From the NCBI GenBank assembly GCA_021815535.1, contig JAKAGL010000192.1, positions 1 through 5,002 on the forward strand: a DNA stretch of 5,002 nucleotides, read 5' to 3'. Under the pieces are notes generated by a model, which saw nothing but the letters and a program-made list of their open reading frames with translations, searched no databases and had not been told where the DNA came from. Positions 1 through 5,002 of this stretch are shown piece after piece; the first letter of the stretch is position 1; the number at the start of each line of letters is the position of its first letter. This stretch comes from a bacterium (lineage in GTDB: Bacteria > Nitrospinota_A > UBA7883 > JACRGQ01). Position numbers and translations under genes: made by a program.

Positions 1-1
1 G

Positions 2-28
2 AAGAACGCCAAGGCTGATAAAGACTGA
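2..28 (+). CDS. Possible 3' end of an upstream gene (partial, frame uncertain)
   Basis: The window probably opens inside the tail of a preceding gene in the same operon. Reading from base 2 gives a charged C-terminus, KNAKADKD, and a TGA at 26-28, leaving 15 bases before the next ATG. Two other readings are possible: frame 1 ends EERQG with TGA at 16-18, and frame 3 ends with a TGA at 45-47 that would overlap the next start as ATGA. I prefer frame 2 because its codons (AAG, AAC, GCC, GAC) resemble those of the neighbours, whereas frame 3 uses AGA, AGG and ATA. The ATGA overlaps at the next two junctions argue for frame 3. Too little is present to name a product. Confidence 0.3.
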   Translation, partial: KNAKADKD

Positions 29-43
29 GACGGATCGCGGGGA

Positions 44-688
44 ATGAAACGGTTCCTTAACGGAACGATCGTACCGTTCCTTGCATACTGGTGGTTGTTG
101 TTCACCTCCGTTACCCTCCGTCCACGCCTCTTCGGTGAAAACGCACAAAAATACTCAGCCGAGAATCCGTGCATCTTCGTCTTCTGGCACAACCGTATCT
201 TTTATATGCCGTGGCACCTGCGGCGACAACGCAACCTCCATGCGTTGGTATCCCCCAGCGGCGACGGCGAGATCATCCACGGCACCCTGCGGTTGTTCGG
301 TTATTTCACCGTCCGCGGATCATCATTCCAACATGGGGCGCGGGCGCTCATATCGTTGGCCAAAAAACTGCGCATGGGCGCCGCCGCCGCCATGATCGCC
401 GATGGCAGCCGCGGCCCCGCACTCATTGCCCAGCCAGGCGCAGTCTACCTTGCCAAGCTCACCGGTCTTAAGATCGTACCGCTGGCGTGGGGGGCGAAGT
501 GGAAGAGGAATATCAACTCATGGGACAAGACCATCTTTCCCATCCCTTTCTCCCGCATAAATGTCGTGTACGGCGACCCGATTGAAGTTCCAAAAGACGT
601 CACGAAAGAAGGGATAGAGCAAAAACGGGTTGAGCTGGAGGCGGCATTGGCGCGGGTTACCGCGGAAGCCGACATTTTTTCACAATGA
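44..688 (+). CDS. DUF374 family lysophospholipid/lipid A acyltransferase
   Basis: This 214-residue protein belongs to the DUF374 branch of the PlsC/LPLAT acyltransferases, which move an acyl chain onto a lipid such as the lipid A precursor at the inner membrane. A hydrophobic segment at about residues 8-25 should anchor it to the membrane. Family blocks follow in the expected order: FWHNR at 47-51, SPSGDGE at 70-76, VRGSS at 90-94, a DGSRGP block at 120-125 (matching the EGTRS-type substrate block of PlsC enzymes), then QPG and IVPLAWG. The length is normal for the family. The ATG at 44 is the only start available after the in-frame TGA at 26-28. Some DUF374 members, the LpxJ group of Campylobacter and Helicobacter, are known late lipid A acyltransferases. 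The Kdo transferase gene that overlaps its end fits such a role, but the exact acceptor is inferred. I therefore give no gene symbol. Confidence 0.88.
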   Translation: MKRFLNGTIVPFLAYWWLLFTSVTLRPRLFGENAQKYSAENPCIFVFWHNRIFYMPWHLRRQRNLHALVSPSGDGEIIHGTLRLFGYFTVRGSSFQHGARALISLAKKLRMGAAAAMIADGSRGPALIAQPGAVYLAKLTGLKIVPLAWGAKWKRNINSWDKTIFPIPFSRINVVYGDPIEVPKDVTKEGIEQKRVELEAALARVTAEADIFSQ

Positions 689-1935
689 TAATCTACAATT
701 TCGCGCTTCTGCTGGCGGCGCTGGTCATCATCCCTTTCCTCTTCTGGCGTCTGGCAATCGGCAAAGAGACCACAGATAGCCTCTGGCAAAAATTAGGCGC
801 ATACCGTCTCGAAAATCCGCCCACCGGCGGCATCTGGATACACGCTGTCTCGGTCGGCGAAACCAATGCCGCCGTACCGTTGGTGGAATTGCTGGCAGAA
901 AGCCAACAACGCCCCATTATCTTTTCCGTCAGTACCCAAACCGGGATGAAGGTAGCCCAAAGCCGCCTTGCCGGAAAGGCGTTGTGCATTTACTTCCCGT
1001 TTGATTTCCCGTTCTCGGTGGATCGCGCCCTCGCCCTCTTCGCTCCCGCCTCCGTAATTTTCATGGAAACGGAGATATGGCCCAATTTTATGCACCACGC
1101 CCGCTGCAGGGGTACAAAAACCGTGATGATTAACGGACGAATTTCCGACCGCTCCTTTGGCAACTACGGGTGGATAAAATGGTTTCTTGCACCGGCGTTG
1201 AGAGATTTTGACCTTTTGCTGATGCAATCCGCCGCCGATGCCGAACGGATCACTACTCTTGGCGCCCTTCCAAAAACGGTGCGGGTTGGCGGCAATATAA
1301 AATTTGACCGTCCCTTGCCAAACCTTTCGGAAAAAAAAGCTATCGCCGCCGAATTCGGACTTCCGGACGGCATTCCTGCCGTTGTATTCGCCAGCACCCA
1401 CCCGGGAGAAGAAAACATTTTTTGCGGCGTGATAAAAGGGCTGATCTCAGAAGGATTATCCTTCTTTCCCATTATTGTGCCGCGCCACATTGAACGTGCG
1501 CAAAAAGTGGCGGCACTCTGCCGCGAAGCAGGCTTCACCCCCCGGCTCAGAACCTCGATGGAAACAGGCGGCGATCTTCTCATCCTCGACACTATCGGTG
1601 AATTAGCCCGTCTCTATGGCGGCGCGGCAGCCGCCGTCATGGGAGGAAGCTTTATCCCCCACGGCGGCCAGAACCCGTTGGAACCGGCCGGATGGGAAGT
1701 ACCGGTCATCTTCGGTCCACATATGGAAAATTTCCGCGAAATTTCCCTCCTTTTCCTAAACGCCGCGGCGGCCGCCAACGTCATGACTGGAGACGCGCTT
1801 AAAGACGCACTTGGCCGTTGGTTGAGGGACCCTGCCGAAGCCCGTAAAATAGGGATACGCGGACGTGAACTATTGATCCAAAATAGCGGCGCCTTAAAGA
1901 AAACCGCCGATACCATCGCCAATTTATTACAATGA
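685..1935 (+). CDS. waaA: 3-deoxy-D-manno-octulosonic acid (Kdo) transferase
   Basis: WaaA/KdtA transfers Kdo from CMP-Kdo to the lipid A precursor on the cytoplasmic face of the inner membrane, founding the LPS inner core. The protein has 416 residues, close to the 425 of the E. coli enzyme. A single N-terminal membrane anchor spans about residues 4-25. The N-terminal GT-B domain carries WIHAVSVGE at 51-59, where E59 aligns with the catalytic glutamate, and ETEIWPN at 128-134. The C-terminal nucleotide-sugar domain carries STHPGEE at 237-243, PRH at 266-268 and the long signature GGSFIPHGGQNPLEPA at 320-335. All key blocks are intact. The start shares ATGA (685-688) with the stop of the acyltransferase gene, and no good Shine-Dalgarno sequence precedes it, so translational coupling is likely. 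Sequence alone cannot say whether it adds one, two or more Kdo units. Confidence 0.97.
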   Translation: MIIYNFALLLAALVIIPFLFWRLAIGKETTDSLWQKLGAYRLENPPTGGIWIHAVSVGETNAAVPLVELLAESQQRPIIFSVSTQTGMKVAQSRLAGKALCIYFPFDFPFSVDRALALFAPASVIFMETEIWPNFMHHARCRGTKTVMINGRISDRSFGNYGWIKWFLAPALRDFDLLLMQSAADAERITTLGALPKTVRVGGNIKFDRPLPNLSEKKAIAAEFGLPDGIPAVVFASTHPGEENIFCGVIKGLISEGLSFFPIIVPRHIERAQKVAALCREAGFTPRLRTSMETGGDLLILDTIGELARLYGGAAAAVMGGSFIPHGGQNPLEPAGWEVPVIFGPHMENFREISLLFLNAAAAANVMTGDALKDALGRWLRDPAEARKIGIRGRELLIQNSGALKKTADTIANLLQ

Positions 1936-2933
1936 ATGTACTCAAAATGGATAGCGAATTATTTAAAGAACGGGTGCGGCGCGCACCATTAACTAAATTG
2001 GCGGGGGACGCGTCAGGGCGCGAATATTTCCGCGTCTGGATGGAGGGGTATTCCCCCGAGAGCGCGGTACTGATGAACGTTCACCATCCATTCAACCCGG
2101 TCACGGACGACTGGCTGGTACTGCGCTCCTACTTTGCCGAATGCGGTGTGCGCGTTCCGCACCTGTATTTGATGGAACCGGAACAGGGAAAACTTTACAT
2201 TGAAGACTGCGGCGACAGGCTTTTGGAGCATCACGCAAGAAACGCATCATGCGAAGAGGTGTTAGAAGCCTACCAGTCGGCACTCGACCTTTTGGCGATC
2301 ATTCAGGTCAAGGGGACCACACGGCTCACCCCCAAAAATCCCGCCGCCAAGCGCAAATTTGACGCCGAGAAATATCTGTGGGAACTGGATTTTTTCGCCG
2401 AACATTTTCTGGGCGGGTTACGCAAAAAAACACTTTCTGAAACCGTGTTGGCAAAGTTGCGCGAGTTCTTCACCGTACTGATAACCCCCATTCTCAAGGA
2501 ACCGCTCTGGTTCACCCATCGCGATTACCACTCCCGCAACCTGCTGATGGATCATGAAGGTTATATCGTTCTCGACTTCCAGGATGCCCGGATGGGGCCG
2601 CTTCAATACGATCTGGCGTCACTTCTTTTCGACAGTTATGTGAGACTGGGTGACGCCTTCCGCGACGACCTTTTCCACCACTATGTCGACGCACTCGACC
2701 GTGCCACCAACACTGCGGCGGACAGAAGGGCTTTTTACTGGATGTTTCTGCGGGTGGCGCTTCAACGCAACCTCAAAGCCCTTGGAACTTTTGGCTTCCA
2801 GTCCTCGAAGAAAGGAAACGAATTCTACCTCCGCTTCGTTTCGGATACTATAGCCTATGTCCGCCGTAATCTTCCGCTCTTTGAAGACCTCAGGCCGTGG
2901 GCTGATTGGGTCATTTCCTTATTGGACGAGTAG
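1932..2933 (+). CDS. Aminoglycoside-phosphotransferase-fold kinase, AmgK-like (amino-sugar kinase?)
   Basis: This 333-residue soluble kinase has the APH/protein-kinase-like fold. The N-lobe has a nucleotide-loop region LAGDASGREYFRV at 23-35 and a hinge region KLYIEDCGD at 87-95. The C-lobe has the catalytic loop HRDYHSRNLL at 196-205 (D198 catalytic, N203 metal-binding), then LDFQDARMGP at 214-223 (D215 binding the second metal) followed by YDLASLL. Further on, ALQRNLKALGTFGF is typical of the COG3178 group. That group includes AmgK, which phosphorylates MurNAc and GlcNAc at the anomeric position for cell-wall recycling. The usual partner, the nucleotidyltransferase MurU, is not in this window, so the sugar substrate is inferred. 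The ATG at 1932 shares ATGA with the waaA stop; an in-frame ATG at 1947 is an alternative. Neither has a clear ribosome binding site, so coupling to waaA translation is likely. Confidence 0.85.
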   Translation: MNVLKMDSELFKERVRRAPLTKLAGDASGREYFRVWMEGYSPESAVLMNVHHPFNPVTDDWLVLRSYFAECGVRVPHLYLMEPEQGKLYIEDCGDRLLEHHARNASCEEVLEAYQSALDLLAIIQVKGTTRLTPKNPAAKRKFDAEKYLWELDFFAEHFLGGLRKKTLSETVLAKLREFFTVLITPILKEPLWFTHRDYHSRNLLMDHEGYIVLDFQDARMGPLQYDLASLLFDSYVRLGDAFRDDLFHHYVDALDRATNTAADRRAFYWMFLRVALQRNLKALGTFGFQSSKKGNEFYLRFVSDTIAYVRRNLPLFEDLRPWADWVISLLDE

Positions 2934-2951
2934 TGGGATAATAGGCCGGCG

Positions 2952-3851
2952 ATGTCAAAGATAAATATGAAACGGATCGGCGTGGTTACGAAACCGCACA
3001 GCGCCCTTGCGCACCAAGCTATCATCAAGGTGATCGAATGGGGAAAACGCCGGGGAGTTGAAATAGTGTTGGATCGTCCCACGGCTGGCGAGACCGTGGA
3101 GTTTAAGAGCCTGGGAATGGAACATCCCGAACTGCTGGCCTCCATCGATGCGCTCCTCATACTGGGAGGGGATGGCACCTTTCTGGGTGCCGCACGGATG
3201 GCTACCGCATACAACATTCCCTTGCTGGGAGTGAATTTGGGAAGTCTTGGTTTCATGACAGAAGTGGCGCTGGAAGAGCTCGACACGGCGCTGGACGAAA
3301 TGTACCAAGGACAATATGATTTCGAAGAACGCATGATGCTGGACCTTACCATCGAGAACAGCAGGGGAATCCGCCGGGAGGTGGCTCTTAATGAGATCGT
3401 TTTCAGCGGCGGTTACGCAGCCAGAATGGTAGGACTTACCGTATCGGTCAATGGCCAGCATGTCACCGATTACCGGGCTGATGGCCTCATTATCTCAACC
3501 CCTACCGGCTCCACCGCCTATGCCCTTTCAGCTGGCGGGCCAATACTCTACCCAACCATCGAGGCGATTCTGATTTGCCCAATTTCCCCGCATACCTTAA
3601 CAAACCGGCCCATCGTAGTACCGCACAATTATGTCATCGAAATCGAGATCAGCTCTCAACAGGAGGTGGTCGTCGCGACGCTCGACGGACACATAGCGAT
3701 CGACGTGGGTAAACAGGATCATATCACCGTGTCACGCTCGACTAATACAACCCGGGTAATCAAAGTTCCGGAGCGGACTCATTTCGATACATTACGCAGT
3801 AAACTAGGCTGGGGAGGGGCCGCGGCGAATCATGACAGAAGCGCTCGATAA
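2952..3851 (+). CDS. nadK: NAD kinase
   Basis: NadK phosphorylates NAD to NADP in the cytoplasm and sets the NADP(H) supply. The 299-residue protein has all family landmarks: KPH near the N-terminus, the catalytic GGDGTFL at 72-78, NLGSLGF at 95-101, the NE pair at 147-148, DYRADGLIISTPTGSTAY at 173-190, SAGGP at 193-197, and PHTLTNRPIVVP at 213-224. The C-terminus runs past the usual LGWG-like end (286-289) by about ten residues, and that tail is encoded where the next gene overlaps. The ATG at 2952 lies 18 bases after the previous stop with only a weak AGG-type ribosome site. An in-frame ATG at 2967 would give MKRIGVVTKPH, which looks like the usual NadK N-terminus, so the true start could be five codons later. 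Confidence 0.97.
   Translation: MSKINMKRIGVVTKPHSALAHQAIIKVIEWGKRRGVEIVLDRPTAGETVEFKSLGMEHPELLASIDALLILGGDGTFLGAARMATAYNIPLLGVNLGSLGFMTEVALEELDTALDEMYQGQYDFEERMMLDLTIENSRGIRREVALNEIVFSGGYAARMVGLTVSVNGQHVTDYRADGLIISTPTGSTAYALSAGGPILYPTIEAILICPISPHTLTNRPIVVPHNYVIEIEISSQQEVVVATLDGHIAIDVGKQDHITVSRSTNTTRVIKVPERTHFDTLRSKLGWGGAAANHDRSAR
3813..3819 (+). promoter_or_regulatory. Ribosome binding site of the GGDEF gene inside nadK
   Basis: GGAGGGG is the strongest Shine-Dalgarno-like match at any junction in the window. It sits within the last codons of nadK (the Gly-Trp-Gly-Gly region) and ends 12 bases before the ATG at 3832, somewhat farther than the usual 5-10. It supports the start at 3832 and suggests the cyclase can be translated independently of nadK, despite the 20-base gene overlap. 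Confidence 0.55.
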
Positions 3852-4890
3852 CACGACGACGAAAGAAGTAGTCCGGCAATTGCTGCCCTTCCTTTCCCGC
3901 AAGGGAATACCGATCACGCCAGAGAACTACCGCATCTGGTTTGAGTATTTCCTCGGCCGTAAAGAAGAAATCAAGAAAACGCTGGATGAAATGCTGGCAT
4001 CTGACGTTGTGTTCACGTCGGAAGTAAGTGACAAGCTGTACAATAAGTTTTTTGTGCGCGACCTGGTTGAGGAAGACACACAAAAACTCAAAATAGAGAT
4101 GGAAACAGCCGATAGCGTCAGCCGCAAAGCCAGTGAACTGCTCATCAACATCATGAAGGACATTCTGGGTTCTGCCGAAAATACCAGCGGCTATGGCGAT
4201 AAACTTAAAACTTACATGGACGACATGGAAAAGGCCAAGCGGCTGGAGGATATGCAAAACATCCTTAAAAACGTGCTACGTGATACCCGCGAGACCGCGA
4301 ATCAGTCATATGTTGTCCATAAAAAGCTGGAAAACGGCGGTGAAGAGCTGGAAGTGCTGAATGCCGAACTTGTTAACGCACGGCTTGAAGCTCGAACCGA
4401 TAATCTCACAACGCTGGCCAACCGCCGGGCGTTTGACGAGAAAATGACGGAAACCATTGAACTGGCACGGCAGGGACGGCCATTCTGCCTTTTGATACTT
4501 GATATTGACCACTTCAAAAAATTTAATGATGAATGCGGGCATCTTATCGGCGATAAACTTCTCAAGCATGTTGCTAAAGAAATACAGGGGGCCTGCCCCT
4601 CAACCGCCATTCCCTGCCGCTATGGCGGTGAAGAATTTGCGGTAATATTCTCCGGGGCATTGGACGCGGCCACGGTTACGGCGGAAAAAATCCGCCTGGC
4701 AATCGAGGAAATCGCCTTCACCGTGCGCGGCAGGGATATCGATGTAACTATATCCATCGGAATCGCCTCGATACAGAAAGGCGAGGGAACCAAAGACGTG
4801 ATCGCCCGGGGCGACGCCGCCATGTATCTCGCCAAGAAATGCGGGCGCAACAACGTGAAAACTGAAAAGGATATCCCCGCCGGTGCTTAA
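3832..4890 (+). CDS. Soluble GGDEF diguanylate cyclase with helical N-terminal domain
   Basis: The product should make the second messenger cyclic di-GMP from two GTP molecules. Residues 11-80 form a mostly helical N-terminal domain containing GIPITPENYRIWFEYF (25-40), a pattern I recall at the front of other GGDEF proteins. Residues 85-185 look like helical or coiled-coil linker, probably for dimerisation. The GGDEF domain runs from RTDNLTTLANRRAF (188-201) to about 342. Catalytic residues are intact by alignment to PleD: D224 and E267 for metal, N232 and D241 for guanine, and the signature RYGGEEF at 263-269. The inhibitory I-site (RxxD six residues before the motif) is replaced by PSTA at 256-259, so product inhibition at that site is not expected. 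There is no membrane segment or signal peptide. The start overlaps nadK by 20 bases and the end overlaps recN by 8. What signal the N-terminus senses is unknown. Confidence 0.94.
   Translation: MTEALDNTTTKEVVRQLLPFLSRKGIPITPENYRIWFEYFLGRKEEIKKTLDEMLASDVVFTSEVSDKLYNKFFVRDLVEEDTQKLKIEMETADSVSRKASELLINIMKDILGSAENTSGYGDKLKTYMDDMEKAKRLEDMQNILKNVLRDTRETANQSYVVHKKLENGGEELEVLNAELVNARLEARTDNLTTLANRRAFDEKMTETIELARQGRPFCLLILDIDHFKKFNDECGHLIGDKLLKHVAKEIQGACPSTAIPCRYGGEEFAVIFSGALDAATVTAEKIRLAIEEIAFTVRGRDIDVTISIGIASIQKGEGTKDVIARGDAAMYLAKKCGRNNVKTEKDIPAGA
4603..4629 (+). repeat. Inverted repeat within the GGDEF motif codons
   Basis: ACCGCCAT (4603-4610) and ATGGCGGT (4622-4629) are perfect reverse complements of 8 bases around an 11-base loop. 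The right arm encodes part of the Tyr-Gly-Gly of the catalytic signature. A smaller perfect 5-base stem (AGGGG 4586-4590, CCCCT 4596-4600) lies just upstream. No T-run follows, so this is not a terminator. The repeat is directly visible; any function is doubtful. Confidence 0.3.
4865..4871 (+). promoter_or_regulatory. Ribosome binding site of recN
   Basis: AAAAGGA lies 11 bases before the GTG at 4883, inside the end of the cyclase gene. The recN reading frame has a TGA at 4856-4858, and the only other candidate start between that stop and 4883 is a CTG at 4862. This purine run therefore supports GTG 4883 as the recN start. Confidence 0.5.
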
Positions 4891-5002
4891 GGCGCTCACC
4901 ATAAAAAATATCGGCATCATTACCAGCCTGTCAGTGGAATTTGGTGAGGGACTCAATATCCTTACCGGCGAAACGGGCGCGGGCAAGTCAATGGTACTCT
5001 CG
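4883..5002 (+). CDS. recN: DNA repair protein RecN (5' end only)
   Basis: RecN is an SMC-like ATPase that acts early in recombinational repair of double-strand breaks. Only the first 40 codons are in the window; the gene runs off the right edge. The visible part starts MLKALTIKNIGIITSLSVEF (GTG read as Met), matching the RecN N-terminal strand pattern in which a short L-x-I-x-N-x-x-I motif precedes the ATPase core. The Walker A motif GETGAGKS follows at residues 29-36 within LTGETGAGKS, the form typical of RecN. Other SMC-type ATPases share this fold, but this exact context and the upstream nadK favour RecN. The gene overlaps the cyclase stop by 8 bases and begins with GTG, so its translation may be coupled to that of the cyclase. 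Confidence 0.9.
   Translation, partial: MLKALTIKNIGIITSLSVEFGEGLNILTGETGAGKSMVLS

Noticed and set aside
370..392. Short GCC-rich run (gcgccgccgccgccatg) as a possible repeat
   Set aside because: It encodes an alanine stretch in a conserved part of the acyltransferase and is explained by codon choice.
793..1401. A 202-codon open frame on the - strand inside waaA
   Set aside because: It lies wholly opposite the well-supported Kdo transferase gene, its translation resembles no family I know, and the real gene's conserved motifs explain the sequence.
2934..2951. Possible promoter or terminator in the only intergenic gap
   Set aside because: Eighteen bases is too short for a full promoter, and there is no hairpin followed by a T-run.
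2855..3461. Overlapping - strand open frames (165 and 168 codons) across the kinase-nadK junction
   Set aside because: They are antisense shadows of nadK. The serine-rich or low-complexity translation and lack of a ribosome site argue against real genes.
3760..4257. A 165-codon - strand open frame across the nadK-cyclase overlap
   Set aside because: It is antisense to two clearly real genes and has no recognisable domain.
1..5002. A novel defence, mobile or phage system
   Set aside because: All genes belong to known housekeeping or signalling families in a tight co-directional operon. I saw no integrase, transposase, toxin-antitoxin pair, direct repeats or shift in base composition.

Overview
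The window is one gene-dense stretch of a bacterial chromosome read entirely from the + strand. It has five complete genes, the first codons of a sixth, and probably the last codons of another gene at the left edge. Between positions 44 and 5002 the only non-coding gap is 18 bases; neighbouring genes otherwise abut or overlap. I see no internal promoter, terminator, RNA gene, insertion sequence or CRISPR repeat, so the genes are probably transcribed together from a promoter to the left of the window.

Layout: (1) 44-688, a DUF374-type lysophospholipid/lipid A acyltransferase; (2) 685-1935, Kdo transferase WaaA/KdtA; (3) 1932-2933, a small-molecule phosphotransferase of the aminoglycoside-phosphotransferase fold, closest by motif to the MurNAc/GlcNAc kinase AmgK group; (4) 2952-3851, NAD kinase; (5) 3832-4890, a soluble GGDEF diguanylate cyclase with a helical N-terminal domain; (6) from 4883, the start of the DNA-repair ATPase RecN, cut by the window edge.

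The first two genes form an outer-membrane module: one adds acyl chains to the lipid A region and the other adds Kdo to the lipid A precursor. The third may feed phosphorylated amino sugars into the cell-envelope pool, but its substrate is inferred. The second half is the widespread nadK-recN neighbourhood, with a diguanylate cyclase gene inserted between the pair and overlapping both partners.

The organism is a Gram-negative bacterium that makes LPS, because it has a dedicated Kdo transferase. Base composition looks close to balanced with moderate GC. The gene order suggests a deltaproteobacterium-like or Nitrospirota/Nitrospinota-like lineage rather than an enteric bacterium, but this is a weak inference and the sequence alone does not fix the taxon. 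Most of the window is ordinary housekeeping. The points most worth a second look are the cyclase lodged inside nadK-recN, its lost inhibitory site and uncharacterised N-terminal domain, and the kinase placed directly behind the Kdo transferase.
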